This document shows positions 19,816 through 30,524 of a stretch of 64,000 bases of DNA, piece by piece (the first letter of the stretch is position 1; every line of letters begins with the position of its first letter). The notes under the pieces were generated by a model, which saw nothing but the letters and a program-made list of their open reading frames with translations, ran no database searches and had not been told where the DNA came from. The position numbers and the translations under genes are program-made. This stretch comes from Caecitellus pseudoparvulus (Eukaryota > Bigyra: Bicosoecida): the NCBI GenBank assembly GCA_965644315.1, contig CBFFRQ010000053.1, forward strand, positions 558,001 through 622,000, in the 5' to 3' direction.

Positions 19816-22800
19816 TCACTGGCGCCGCGGCCCGATCATGTCCTCGGTGTCGAAGGAAATGTCCCCGATGCCGTCGAAGTCGCCCGCTGCCAGCATGCGC
19901 GCCAGCTCGGAGTCCGAGCGGAAGCGGGGCACCTCCTCCGCCAGCGGCGTGCGCTCGTGGTCGGACAGGGCGCCGTCGGAGCCCACATCCTCCACGTCGA
20001 TGTGCAGGTCTGCGTTGGGGTCCACGCGCGTGCGCTTGCGGGAGTCACCGTCAGCCACCTCGGGACGGGCGTGGCCGCCGGCGTCGCCAGCCGCACTGCG
20101 CAGGCCCAAGCGCCCCTCAGTGTCCGTGTCGTAGTCGGAGTCCACCTCGGACACCTGCTGCCCGTCCAGGGTGACGAAGTTGTAGATCCAGTTGAAGCGG
20201 AAGCCGCCCCAGGTGGACTTGGTGGGGTCGTTCTTGACCACTTCGTGCAGGAAGATGACGTCCCGCGGGTGCAGGCGGTAGATGTACTTCTTCTTGTCCA
20301 GGGGCAGAGGGAAGTTCACCACGTCTGTGTCGGAGCCAGAGGACAGCGTCAGCTCGAAGTCCAGCGGCATGCGCTTCTGCGACACGACGCGGTACACCAG
20401 GTGCAGCTTGCCGTCCTCCCCAGTGAACTCGTGGGCGCAGCAAGAGACGCCCTGGGCGGCGCTGTTGGACACGACACGCCCCATCTGGCGGCGGAAGACG
20501 ACAGCCATCTCCTCGTCGCTGTCCAGGCGCAGGGGCAGGGTGCGTGGCGCTGGTGCGAAGGACCCTGCCAAAGCGCCCAGTGCGCGCACTGTGGGTTCGG
20601 GCACGCGCCAGGCGGTGCTGGGGGGGAGGCTGGCAATGTCCACTGGCTCCCCTGCCGCGGCACCCGCGCTCTCGCCACTCGCTGCGGCCTGACCCGTGAC
20701 GGTGGCAGTGCACAGGACGCCGCCTTCCGGGACGGCACAGAGGGGGGCGGGGTCCGCGCCCGTCGCCACGGCCGCGACGGCGTCCACCACGGCATCACCC
20801 GCCCGGCGCAGCTCGCGCCAGGCGCGCAGGTCTGCCTGCAGGGCATCCCGCGCCTTGGCGTCCACCACCTTGCCAGAGAGGGACACCTCCAGGTGGTGCA
20901 GGAGCCACTCGCCCATCCAGTCTGCGTGCCGGTCGAAGGCCACCGGCTGGTGCTGCTCTGCGAGCGGGCGCACGAAGTTGGCCAGGGGCTCCTCCACGGC
21001 GGGCAGCTGCACCGGCGCCCGCATGGCGTCTGCAGCGATGTCCGCGCTCTTGGAGGGGTTGGGCACCGGCACTTGTTCCTGGTTGGCCCACGGCGGGCTG
21101 GCCAGGCGCGCTGCAGTGGGCGCATGCCGGGTGAGTGGCGGCAGGCGCCACACGTACAGCAGGGCCATGGGGTTGCTCTGCATCAGCTTCATCAAGCGCC
21201 GGATGGAGCTGAGGACATACCTGGGCCCAGAGTACTTGCGGCGGTAAATGGCGTACAGTGCGCCGCCGTTGACGCCGCTCAGCGCCAGCATGCGGCTCAC
21301 ACGGGCCATCTGCAGCTCCGTCGGCTCGGCCGGCGGCGGCTCCTGGCCCTCCACAGCCTTGGGGGGCGGCGGTGGCAGGTGCTCCAGGCCCATGCCTGCA
21401 CCAGCCAGGTGGTGCCGGAGGTGGTGCGGGTCGCCCAGCAACAGCGCGATGCGGCGCAGCTGCAGGGAGTCCTTCAGCCCCGCCAGGCCGTCGATGATGT
21501 CCCAGTACGACTCCACGGCGCCCTCCATGGCCATGTTGACGTTGCTGGACACCGTCGCGCACACCGTGGCGGTGAAGTCGGGGTTCTCCCACACCAGGTG
21601 CTGCAGCAGCTTGGCCACGGCATCGGAGCCGCCCAGCCCCTTCAGGGCTGACTCGAAGAACTTGGGGATCTTCAACAGGCACAGGCCGAAGGCCTTGGTC
21701 GACAGCCCCTCCTCCTTCAGCTCCTCCGCCGTCAGCGTCAGGCTGTCGCCCGTGGCGGGGTCCAGCGGCGCCGCGAACGCCGTCTCGGGCTCCAGCATGG
21801 TGGGGGCGGCCGACGTCGCCACCGCCTGCGCGAAGTCAGCTGGAAGGCGCGAGCGCAGGGTGGCGATGAAGCCCTTGTGCCCGCCAGTGCCCTCCCGCGC
21901 AAAGGCAGGCAGGGAGATGCCCCGCACAAGGGTGGAGACGGTCTCTAGGAGGGGGCCCCACTTGGGGCTGGCCCGCGGGTTGCCCACGCCGTCGCGCTTG
22001 GCCTTGGGCGGGCGCACCGCCGCGGTGAGGGCTTCGGGGCTCTCCTTCTCCAGCAGCATGTCCACGAGGCACTCCACGACGCCGTTGGCCACCATGACGC
22101 GGCGCATGGGCGCGCCGAACGTCGCGGCACGGGACAGCAGGCTGAAGTACTGCTCGAAGCGGGGCCAGTTGGCGTAGGCGCCCTCCAGGTTGTCCAGCAG
22201 CAGGGCCAGGAAGCGCACAGACACGGCACGGGAGGTGCGCATGGTGCTCCATGGCGCCTGCCAGCCGCCCTCCGCCTCGGCCGCCGCGGCAATGCGGTCC
22301 TGCTCCGCCTTGGTCAGGGCACCCGCGTCGGTGGCAGCGAACAGGGCCGCATGCCCCCCCTCGGCCTCCTTCCCATACACGCTCTGCATGGAGGCGCCCA
22401 GGACGCCCACGAGGCCCTTGCGCACAGCGTCCGAGGGGCACTTCAGCAGTGCCTCCTGCATGGGCTCGGGCGCCGCCAGGAAGCCCTGCAGCACGTCTGC
22501 CGCGGCAGCAGGGAAGGTGGACACCACCTCGCACAGCACCGCCGCGACGTCGGCGAAGGTGCTGTTGTTGTCGGCCTTGCTCAGGATGGAGAGGGCGTAG
22601 TTGAGGCTGGTGTTCACGAGCCTGCACCCCGCCTCCTCGTCACCCTCCTGCACGACGGTGGTGGCGGCACGGGAGATCATGGCAGACATGAACGTGAAGA
22701 ACTCCGAGGAGTACACGTCCTGGTCCCGCAGGAACCGCACGTTGTCAGCGAAGACGTCTGACAGGATGCCAGGCGGCAGCAGCCGCTCCACGACCGTCTG

Positions 22801-25800
22801 CCGGGAGATGACCTCCTCCCCCTCTGCGATGGGCCCACCCTTGCCCTCCATGGCCGCCGTCAGCGCGCGCAGGCGGGCGCTGAACTCCTTGGAGCCCTGC
22901 AGCGCCACGACGGCGCGCTGGCGAGCACGCACCTTGGCAGCTGCTTCCTTGTCCTCACCCTCCAGCACCGCCAGCTCCTCAGCTGACAGCGGCTCCTTGG
23001 CATCCTCGCCGCCCAGCACCTCGTACCCAGGCGGGTCGGCGATGATGCTGGGGGGCTCATACTTGGTGCCGGCAGTGGCGGCAGCCAGCGCGACTGCGTC
23101 AGAGATGCCCTGTGAGGGCACCACCTTCTCGTACACCAGCATGTACCCGTTGGAGCTGTTGTCGTAGGCAGACGCGGCGTGGTAGCCAGTGGCAGTGGCA
23201 GATGCCGCCCGCGGGCCGCCGAACGCCTTCTCTGCGATCTGCTCCGGGTTGAAGGTGGACGTGCGGGAGTCGTTAAACTCGTTCCACTGCCCCGTCGCAC
23301 GGTCTCGGATGTACGACCAGTAGTGCCCGCCCTGCGCAGTGCCCGAGTGGATGACGATGCCCTGCAGGCGGTACTTGAAGTGCTCGGGGCCTTGGCTGTC
23401 GCCAGCGCCGTCGGCAGCGCCGCCCTCGCCCTCCTCGTCGCCTGCTGCGGCGCCGCCCTTGCCTGGCTGCAAGTCCTCCCGCATGTACGGGGCCATGTCC
23501 AGCTCGTCAGGGAACTCGAAGCGGCTGTTCAGCTTCTCCATCATGAACGTCTCGAAGGAGAAGTCGAAGCGCTTGCAGTGCAGGAACAGCACCGCCGGCA
23601 GGCGGGACACGCGCGTGCGCTTGTTGATGGTGATGCGCACGTCCTCCTCCTCCAGGTGGTAGTCCTCGATGTTCTCGCCGGCCGTCAACGCCTCCAGGCT
23701 CTCCTTCACCCCCGGCAGGTTTTTCACCATGAGGGACAGGTGGTGGAAGGGCTCCTTGCGCTCCCGCAGGATGTTCCCGTTGCGCGTGTCCACGAACTGC
23801 TCCGTCGTCTCCCCCGTCACCACGTCGTGCACGAGGGAGCCCTGCGGCAGCCCCGACAGGCGCTCCTGCAGCTGGTCCAGCATGGAGTTCAGGAACTCCT
23901 CCGTGTCCTGCTGCACCTTGATGTCAATGGGCTGCCCGAACATCTTGAACGCCTTGATCCACGGCGTGGGGTCGTAGTACCGACGCAGGGACAGCGTCAA
24001 GTACCCGAACATGCGCTGCAGCTGCCACAGCATGCTCTCGTCGGCGGACTCCCGGGGGTCCTCCTGCTCCTCAGCGGACGCACCACCCTCCTTGCTCTCG
24101 CTGGCGCCGTCCTTCAGGGCAGGGCGCACATTGGCGTCGGCCGCCAGCACACCGTACCGGAAGGCGGGGATCATGAACAGCTGCTGCAGCATGGAGATCA
24201 TGTAGCACAGGCACGTCAAGTTGAAGATGCCCAGGTACCCCGTGGAGGACCGCGCGTCGCTGTCTGCCTTGTACCGGTACTTGTTCACCTGCGTGACACC
24301 CTTCAGCACTGGCTCCAGCACGGAGAACAGGCGGTCCACGACGCGAGGCGTGCCCTCGCACAGCGCCGAGAGGAGCTTGAAGGCGCTGCCTCGCGTGACG
24401 GAGCGCTTGCACTTGGGCAGCTTGGCCTCCTCCGTCTCGTCCAGGTCCGCCAGGGACGTCGGCTCAAAGAACAGGCAGTCCACGAAGAGGAAGTGCAGGA
24501 AGTCCGGCTTGCTGCTGGCGTCGGGCACGGCCTCGCCGTCCTCGCCCAGGCACGCCATCTCCATGCGGAAGGCGGGCACGCTCTCCGCCAGTGTCGTCAG
24601 CAGGGACAGCAAGCCGATCAACAGCGTGTCAGTCAGCTTGGAGCCCTGGTTGTCCCCTGACACGGCACCAGCGGCGGTGCCGCTGCCTGCCCGCTTCTCC
24701 ACGCCCTGGTGCTGCCACACCCGCTGCACGAGGGAGCGCATGACGGGACGCAGGCGCTCAGTGGTGGCGGCGATGTCCTCGGCAGAGGCAGTCTCGACCT
24801 TGGACTCGGAGGCGCCTTCTGCAGGGGTCGCGGTCTTGGTGCTGTCGCGCACGAGGTAGTTCAGCAGCGCGAAGTACTGCTGGCAGGGCACCACACCTGA
24901 CTTGTCCTTGCGCACGACAGCGGCAATGCTGCCTGGCGTTGGCTGCACGGCGCCGTCCACAGCGTCGGCCACCTCCGACAGGGAGTTCAGCAGCAGCTCC
25001 TGCAGGTACTTGCGAGCCGTGGGCGTGGTGGAGGTGATGTTGCAGGCCAGGCGGTACAGGCCCTGGCACGTGTTCAGGCGAATGCTGCGGCTTTCGGCGC
25101 ACAGCAGCAGGCCCAGCAGCAGCGTCGGCAGCTGCACCCCCTCAGGCAACAAGTCGCTGCTGCCGTCAGCAGACAGGAGCGCCTGCAGGGCAGACGGATC
25201 CCGCGCAAGCAGCGCCAGGAGCAGGGAGAAGCCGGAAGACACGATGGAGGCATCGGCCGACGAGCCTGCGTCAGCGGCGCCCTTCAGCACTGCCAACAGT
25301 GCAGGCACAGTGCTGGCCACTGGCACGGCTGAGACGACGGCGGCGGACAACGCCTCATCCCCGCCGAATTCGGACACGAAGACGTTCGCGACACGTGCAG
25401 TTGCAAGGGGGTCTGCCACGACAGACTTGGATGAGGCCCCGGCCGCTGCCGCCGCATTGGCCTTGCGGCGCTGGGCAGCGCTGCCGGCATGCCCAGCTGC
25501 AGGGCGACGAGAGGGCCGGTCGTCCGTCAGGCCCATCATGGCATAGGCGTCCGAGGCGTCTGAGCTGGGCCCAGCCGCTGCGCCGCCGGTCGGGTCCTCG
25601 TCGTCGTCCATGACGATGGTGAATGTGCCGTCCGGGTTGTTGATGACTGCCTTCACGCCGGGCTCCATGCTGGCACTGCGCGCCTGCTCCTTGGACAGGG
25701 AACCCTTGTCCTTGCCCTGCCCGGAGGCAGATGGTGTGCTGTCCCCAGTGGCTTGTGCCGCGTCCTCGACTCCGAAGGGCACCACGGCGTCGACGGCAGC

Positions 25801-28800
25801 GTCCTTGCCGTGCACGGCGCCGAGGAAGTACAGGCGCAGGATGGCCAGCATGGAGCCCACCGCCTCCTTGGCCAGGTTCACCTCCACGCCCTCCCCAGGG
25901 GGCACCTTGTAGCTGGTCAGGGTGCTGTGCAGGTGCTGCAGGCCGCCCTTGACCAAGAAGGCCTTGCGCCACGCTTGGCGCTCGTCCTCAGCTGCACGCA
26001 GCTTCATGAACTCCTCACGCTGGCTCTGGAACTTGGCGGCCATCGCAGCGTCCTCCGCCGCCTCTGCCGCCTCCAAGGCAGCCGCCTGCTCCGGCGTTTG
26101 AGCCTCGCCGCCAGAGGCAGCAGCTGACTCCCGCGCAGCGGCCGCCTTCTCACGCTGGGCTGTCACGTCTGCGACAGCCTTCGCCTCGGCGGCGTCGATG
26201 CTTTCCACGGAGCCAATGTCGGGAGACTGGATCAGACTCTCCACCACCTGCAGGCCGTACAGGAACTGGAAGGTGGAGGTGGAGTCCAGCAGCGTCGACC
26301 ATGCCGGCGCGGCGTCTCCCTTCGGAATGCCGGCGAAGCTGTCCACGATGGCAGTGTTGCTGGGCAGTCCCTGCAGCAGGTCCCACGCAGGCGCAGCAAC
26401 CTCCGCAGGTGCTGACAGGGCGTCGAAGAGCAGGTGGAAAAAGGCGACGTTCGCGGTGAGCAGCAGGCGGGGGTTGTTCTTCTGTGCCTCGGCCTCCAGG
26501 GCCTCGGCCTCGGCCAGCAGGCGCTCGCGCTCCTCGGCGTCGGCGCCGGCGCGGCTGTCGTCCTTGCTCAAGTCCACGTCGTACAGCTTGGCCACCTTGA
26601 CGAGGGCGGCGGGGTACACTTCCACAGACTTGCCGTCGGAGCCGACCTTGGACTCGCCCTGCTCGCTCTCGTCAGCGTCCTTGCTCTGGGCCAAAATGTC
26701 TGCCATGGCGCTGGCCTTGCCCTTGTCTGTCAGCTGCAGTGTGCGCGTGTCGTAGCCGTGCTTGCGCAGGTCCTTGCGCACAGACTCGGGGCGGGAGATG
26801 CACGCCTCCATGTAGAAGTCCAGGAAGCCCTTCTGCGTCATGTACCCGTCAGGCGTCGTCTCGCACGAGGAAAAGATGCGTGCGATGCGGGGCTTGTTGA
26901 TGTTGCTGCCGCCCACGCCGCACGCGACGATGTACATGCGGAACTGCTCTTGCGTCATGAAGCCGTCGAAGCAGAAGCGGTTGAAGATCTCGGCGAAGGC
27001 TGCCTCGGCGGCCGGGGAGAACTTGGCGCTGCCACGGTTGCGATAGGTGACGTTGCCGTCCATGAGCAGGGGCGCCTGCTTAGGCGGGGAGGGCGGCTTG
27101 TATGCGACCAGAATGTTGCCTGCGCTGGAAATGCGCAGCTCTCGCAGGGTCTTGGCGTTGTCGGCGAAGGGGATCTCGCCGCCTGACCTGAGCAGCTTCA
27201 CGCGCATGGGCTTGAGGCCCAGCTTGGCGCCCACCGCCTCCCGCAGCTGCCAGATGGAGGAGTTGGAGAAGAAAGACATGTCAAACGTGGCCGGCGCGCC
27301 CTCGGGCAGGTGGGCCTTGCCCACGTTGTTGGAGAACTTGAGCTTCATGCGGGCACCAGCCAGGCGCGCAGAGTGCGGCCGCAGCCCGCCGTCCCCGTGC
27401 TCGTCACTCTCCCGCATGAGGCGAGTCAGGGCGCCCAGGCAGCGGCTGGCCACAGCCAGGGGGTCTGCGCCAGTGCGCGTGGCGGGGGCGTCACCCTTCA
27501 GGCTGCCCAGAGACGCGCGCAGCTCGGCCATGCAGCCCTTGATGAACTTGCTGCGCACCTCTGTGGCGGGCGGGCGGCCGCCAGGCGGCAGCTGGATCTG
27601 CCCCGCAAAGTCGATGCTGGACACGTGCTCATCCGTGTCGAAGGTGGGGGACAGCTGCTGGTACAGCAGCATGAGGAAGGTCATGGCCGCAGTGGCAGCC
27701 ACCTCGTGCTGGGCCTCCAGGGCCACCCGCCACAGCGCCGCGTTGCCCACCATGTCGTCTGGGTCCACGTGCACGATGAAGTCGGTGTCGGCGCCACCAG
27801 GCGTGCGGGACAGCCACCCTCGGCGGGCGTTGATGAGCAGGAAGTACAAGCGGAAGGCGGAGAAGACGGGGCCCGTGAAGCGGCTCAGCTCCACCTCTGG
27901 GGAGGCCATCTTGGTCAGGAACAAGCGCTCCTCGACGTCCTGCGGCAGCACCTCCCCCAGCCCCGACGCAGACATGGCTGCTGCGTTCAGAATGAACCGC
28001 ATGACGCGCTCCGTCTCGCCTGCTGTGAAGGCGCCGGTGACGAACGTGTCCCACAGCGCCATGGCCTGCTCCTCACTGAGGGAGAGGCTGGAGACGCGGG
28101 TGATGGAGGTGATGAAGTCCATGCGCCCCTTGAGCGCCTCCAGGAACTCCAGGCCACCCTCCCGGGGAAGGGGCGTCGCGTTGATGCTGGCCTCCCGGGC
28201 CGCCAGCGCCTCCTTGTCCTCCCCGGCGGGGGCCTTCAGCAGTTCGCCCATGGCCTCTGCTGCGGCGGCCTTGAAGGCTGCGATGTCTGCGAAGAACAGC
28301 TGCAGGATGTCCACCTTGGAGTTCAAGGCTTCCACGGCAGTGGCCTTGGTCTCTGCATCCGTCGCGATGGGCGTGACGTTGAAGCTGTCCACGATACCCC
28401 ACACGATGCGCAGCATGCGCGTGGCGTTGACGCCGCGCTGCACTGCTTCGCACGCCAGGTGCGCGTACGGCATCTTGGTGGGCTTCATGCTGAACTGCTT
28501 CAGCAGCAGCGCCAAGTGCTCTGTGGCAGCCTCTTGCACCTTCTCAGGCACCACCGCACCAGGGTCGGCCTTGCCCTCGTCACGAGGCGGCGTGAAGGAC
28601 ACTGGCGCCGCGGGGCTGGCCTTGCCCTCCGCTTCCTCCTCCTCGGGATCCTTGGCCTCGGCCCGGGATGCGGGCAGCGCCCGCACGGTGCGGGGAGGCG
28701 CCAGCGTGGGGTCCACCCCCGTGGACCCGTCGTCCAGCAGGCGCCACATGACCTGCATGCCGATGTGCCCGACACGCGGCTGGTGCTGCCCGACGCTGGA

Positions 28801-30441
28801 CAGGCGGTGGGCCAGCTGCACGTCGGCCACGCTGGTGTCCTGGCGGGGCAGGGCGGCCACGAACTCGCACAGGACGAAGGCGATGTTCTGGGGGCGCATG
28901 TCCAGCGCCAGGCCCTCCAGCACCTCGTACACCTGCAGGCGCGTGTCGCTGTCCACGCCGTCGGCGAACTTCAGCGCCCACAGCTGCTTCAGCGTGTCGG
29001 TGGACAGTGCCTCAGCCCGCTCCAGCATGCGCAGCACATCCACTGACCGGCGCACCAGGTCGTTGTGCGCCGTGCGGGGGTCGTACAGCCCCGGCAGCAC
29101 GTGCTCCGTCACGAGGCTCACCATGGCCTCTGCGCTGATGCTCTGGCAGGTGTTCAGGCGCACACTGGTGCAGGCGTTCTGCACCACCCGCATGCCCAGA
29201 ATGCGCAGCGTCAGGAGGTTCCCCCGCAGCAGCGTCTTGGCGACATCCAGGGAAGCCTGCTCCATGATGGCCAGCACCTCGCCAGTAGGGAGCGTGCGCA
29301 GCAGCTGGAAGCGCAGGCAGTTCCCCACCGTGATGAACATCTCGTGGTTGAACTCACGCAGGGCCACATCGGCCCAGGAGCCCACCGCCGCGATGAACGC
29401 ACGCACGAGGCGGGGCGCCAAGTGGTGTGCGTAGCCCCGGTTCAGCGCGTGCAGGGCGTGGATGAGGGACAAGAACATGTGCCGCACGGTGCGGGGGGAG
29501 GGCATGTCTGCGACGGCCGCCGCGTCTCCGCTGGAGCCGGCGTGCATGCGCTGCAGGAAGGCGTCCACGGCGCCGGACTGGATGAATGCGCGCAGGATGC
29601 CGGCGTGCAGGGGGCCGCCCACGCCCACGCCCCGCATGCACACTGGGTCGCCGCCCTCTGACCACGCAGGGTCGTCGCTGTCGATGAGGGCCTTGCCGTT
29701 GGGAAGGGAGGGGGGCGCCACGTTGCTGATGTGGCGCTTGTCGGACGCTGCCATGCCGAAGGAGGCCTTCCCGCTGCGGGCACGCACCTGGGGCTGTGAC
29801 AGGCGCGGGGAGACATTCACGGCCCACTCGTCAAAGGCCTCCGGCCACGCGTCAAAGGTCCACTTGACCCGGAACACGCGGCCACCCAGGTCGTCAAGGG
29901 GGGGTGCAGGGGTGGCCTCCTTGCCAGCACCCTCCTCGCCGCCCTCCGCAGGAGTGTCACCCTCTGCCGCACCTGGGTCCGCCGCCGCGTCAGCGGGCTT
30001 GGCGGCCTGCAGGATGCTGAGCAGCTCCACGGGCCCGGTGATGGAGTCAGCTGTGTTGGCGCCCTTGGCCGTGTCGTCGTTGGGCTCGTTCAGGGGCAGC
30101 ACGCCGATGACGCGCGCCTGGCACACCTTGCCGTATGTGTCCAGGGCGTCCACGACAGTGCCAATCTCCAGGGTCTCCCGCCAGGGCTCGGCGTCCAGGA
30201 GCTGCGCTGGGGACAGGGAGTGGCGGCCGGGCGGCAAGATGGTCTTGTCCGACCGGTACTTGAAAGTAGAGAAGGAAGCAGGCAAGCCGTGGATGTGGGG
30301 CTTCAAGCCCTGTGCTGCAGATGCTTCGATGACCGTGGCGAGGTACCTGTGTGCAGAGTACGCAGGAAAGCGTGGGGAGAACGAAGCAGGTGCGAAGCCG
30401 CTGCAGTGGTGAGCCAGCGAACCAGGCGAGGAGTCCCGCAT
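19816..30441 (-). CDS. Giant ubiquitin-specific protease of the USP9X/USP24 type
   Basis: A single exon of 10.6 kb encodes 3,541 residues from the ATG at 30441; in-frame GTG codons upstream were not used. The first ~1,000 residues are helical-repeat-like. A ubiquitin-like domain lies near 1030-1115 (KLKFSNNVG to GNILVAYK), followed by a degenerate EF-hand-like pair (IFNRFCFDGFMTQEQF). The catalytic domain has the Cys box GIFNLTCLCYMIS with the nucleophile at about Cys2079, the QDTEEFL motif, the His box GTAQGGHYWSYIRDR at about His2373, and NEFNDS supplying the third residue. The zinc-ribbon cysteines usual in USP9X relatives are not seen. The C-terminus ends with an acidic region and a nuclear-localisation-like KRTRVD. 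Substrates are unknown. An AG at the codon before YLATVIEAS could mark a 5' intron. Confidence 0.88.
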   Translation of the reverse strand: MRDSSPGSLAHHCSGFAPASFSPRFPAYSAHRYLATVIEASAAQGLKPHIHGLPASFSTFKYRSDKTILPPGRHSLSPAQLLDAEPWRETLEIGTVVDALDTYGKVCQARVIGVLPLNEPNDDTAKGANTADSITGPVELLSILQAAKPADAAADPGAAEGDTPAEGGEEGAGKEATPAPPLDDLGGRVFRVKWTFDAWPEAFDEWAVNVSPRLSQPQVRARSGKASFGMAASDKRHISNVAPPSLPNGKALIDSDDPAWSEGGDPVCMRGVGVGGPLHAGILRAFIQSGAVDAFLQRMHAGSSGDAAAVADMPSPRTVRHMFLSLIHALHALNRGYAHHLAPRLVRAFIAAVGSWADVALREFNHEMFITVGNCLRFQLLRTLPTGEVLAIMEQASLDVAKTLLRGNLLTLRILGMRVVQNACTSVRLNTCQSISAEAMVSLVTEHVLPGLYDPRTAHNDLVRRSVDVLRMLERAEALSTDTLKQLWALKFADGVDSDTRLQVYEVLEGLALDMRPQNIAFVLCEFVAALPRQDTSVADVQLAHRLSSVGQHQPRVGHIGMQVMWRLLDDGSTGVDPTLAPPRTVRALPASRAEAKDPEEEEAEGKASPAAPVSFTPPRDEGKADPGAVVPEKVQEAATEHLALLLKQFSMKPTKMPYAHLACEAVQRGVNATRMLRIVWGIVDSFNVTPIATDAETKATAVEALNSKVDILQLFFADIAAFKAAAAEAMGELLKAPAGEDKEALAAREASINATPLPREGGLEFLEALKGRMDFITSITRVSSLSLSEEQAMALWDTFVTGAFTAGETERVMRFILNAAAMSASGLGEVLPQDVEERLFLTKMASPEVELSRFTGPVFSAFRLYFLLINARRGWLSRTPGGADTDFIVHVDPDDMVGNAALWRVALEAQHEVAATAAMTFLMLLYQQLSPTFDTDEHVSSIDFAGQIQLPPGGRPPATEVRSKFIKGCMAELRASLGSLKGDAPATRTGADPLAVASRCLGALTRLMRESDEHGDGGLRPHSARLAGARMKLKFSNNVGKAHLPEGAPATFDMSFFSNSSIWQLREAVGAKLGLKPMRVKLLRSGGEIPFADNAKTLRELRISSAGNILVAYKPPSPPKQAPLLMDGNVTYRNRGSAKFSPAAEAAFAEIFNRFCFDGFMTQEQFRMYIVACGVGGSNINKPRIARIFSSCETTPDGYMTQKGFLDFYMEACISRPESVRKDLRKHGYDTRTLQLTDKGKASAMADILAQSKDADESEQGESKVGSDGKSVEVYPAALVKVAKLYDVDLSKDDSRAGADAEERERLLAEAEALEAEAQKNNPRLLLTANVAFFHLLFDALSAPAEVAAPAWDLLQGLPSNTAIVDSFAGIPKGDAAPAWSTLLDSTSTFQFLYGLQVVESLIQSPDIGSVESIDAAEAKAVADVTAQREKAAAARESAAASGGEAQTPEQAAALEAAEAAEDAAMAAKFQSQREEFMKLRAAEDERQAWRKAFLVKGGLQHLHSTLTSYKVPPGEGVEVNLAKEAVGSMLAILRLYFLGAVHGKDAAVDAVVPFGVEDAAQATGDSTPSASGQGKDKGSLSKEQARSASMEPGVKAVINNPDGTFTIVMDDDEDPTGGAAAGPSSDASDAYAMMGLTDDRPSRRPAAGHAGSAAQRRKANAAAAAGASSKSVVADPLATARVANVFVSEFGGDEALSAAVVSAVPVASTVPALLAVLKGAADAGSSADASIVSSGFSLLLALLARDPSALQALLSADGSSDLLPEGVQLPTLLLGLLLCAESRSIRLNTCQGLYRLACNITSTTPTARKYLQELLLNSLSEVADAVDGAVQPTPGSIAAVVRKDKSGVVPCQQYFALLNYLVRDSTKTATPAEGASESKVETASAEDIAATTERLRPVMRSLVQRVWQHQGVEKRAGSGTAAGAVSGDNQGSKLTDTLLIGLLSLLTTLAESVPAFRMEMACLGEDGEAVPDASSKPDFLHFLFVDCLFFEPTSLADLDETEEAKLPKCKRSVTRGSAFKLLSALCEGTPRVVDRLFSVLEPVLKGVTQVNKYRYKADSDARSSTGYLGIFNLTCLCYMISMLQQLFMIPAFRYGVLAADANVRPALKDGASESKEGGASAEEQEDPRESADESMLWQLQRMFGYLTLSLRRYYDPTPWIKAFKMFGQPIDIKVQQDTEEFLNSMLDQLQERLSGLPQGSLVHDVVTGETTEQFVDTRNGNILRERKEPFHHLSLMVKNLPGVKESLEALTAGENIEDYHLEEEDVRITINKRTRVSRLPAVLFLHCKRFDFSFETFMMEKLNSRFEFPDELDMAPYMREDLQPGKGGAAAGDEEGEGGAADGAGDSQGPEHFKYRLQGIVIHSGTAQGGHYWSYIRDRATGQWNEFNDSRTSTFNPEQIAEKAFGGPRAASATATGYHAASAYDNSSNGYMLVYEKVVPSQGISDAVALAAATAGTKYEPPSIIADPPGYEVLGGEDAKEPLSAEELAVLEGEDKEAAAKVRARQRAVVALQGSKEFSARLRALTAAMEGKGGPIAEGEEVISRQTVVERLLPPGILSDVFADNVRFLRDQDVYSSEFFTFMSAMISRAATTVVQEGDEEAGCRLVNTSLNYALSILSKADNNSTFADVAAVLCEVVSTFPAAAADVLQGFLAAPEPMQEALLKCPSDAVRKGLVGVLGASMQSVYGKEAEGGHAALFAATDAGALTKAEQDRIAAAAEAEGGWQAPWSTMRTSRAVSVRFLALLLDNLEGAYANWPRFEQYFSLLSRAATFGAPMRRVMVANGVVECLVDMLLEKESPEALTAAVRPPKAKRDGVGNPRASPKWGPLLETVSTLVRGISLPAFAREGTGGHKGFIATLRSRLPADFAQAVATSAAPTMLEPETAFAAPLDPATGDSLTLTAEELKEEGLSTKAFGLCLLKIPKFFESALKGLGGSDAVAKLLQHLVWENPDFTATVCATVSSNVNMAMEGAVESYWDIIDGLAGLKDSLQLRRIALLLGDPHHLRHHLAGAGMGLEHLPPPPPKAVEGQEPPPAEPTELQMARVSRMLALSGVNGGALYAIYRRKYSGPRYVLSSIRRLMKLMQSNPMALLYVWRLPPLTRHAPTAARLASPPWANQEQVPVPNPSKSADIAADAMRAPVQLPAVEEPLANFVRPLAEQHQPVAFDRHADWMGEWLLHHLEVSLSGKVVDAKARDALQADLRAWRELRRAGDAVVDAVAAVATGADPAPLCAVPEGGVLCTATVTGQAAASGESAGAAAGEPVDIASLPPSTAWRVPEPTVRALGALAGSFAPAPRTLPLRLDSDEEMAVVFRRQMGRVVSNSAAQGVSCCAHEFTGEDGKLHLVYRVVSQKRMPLDFELTLSSGSDTDVVNFPLPLDKKKYIYRLHPRDVIFLHEVVKNDPTKSTWGGFRFNWIYNFVTLDGQQVSEVDSDYDTDTEGRLGLRSAAGDAGGHARPEVADGDSRKRTRVDPNADLHIDVEDVGSDGALSDHERTPLAEEVPRFRSDSELARMLAAGDFDGIGDISFDTEDMIGPRRQ

Positions 30442-30524
30442 CAACCGCGCGCAGCGCGGCACGTGCTGCACAGGGCCCGGAATGGGACATGGGCCACAGG
30501 CCTACCCCTACGAGTGGGGGTGGC

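Noticed and set aside
27047-29434. 795-codon plus-strand frame, and a 744-codon one at 19417-21651
   Set aside because: Both lie antisense to the deubiquitinase, show Ser/Arg or His/Gln-rich shadow composition and have no domain.
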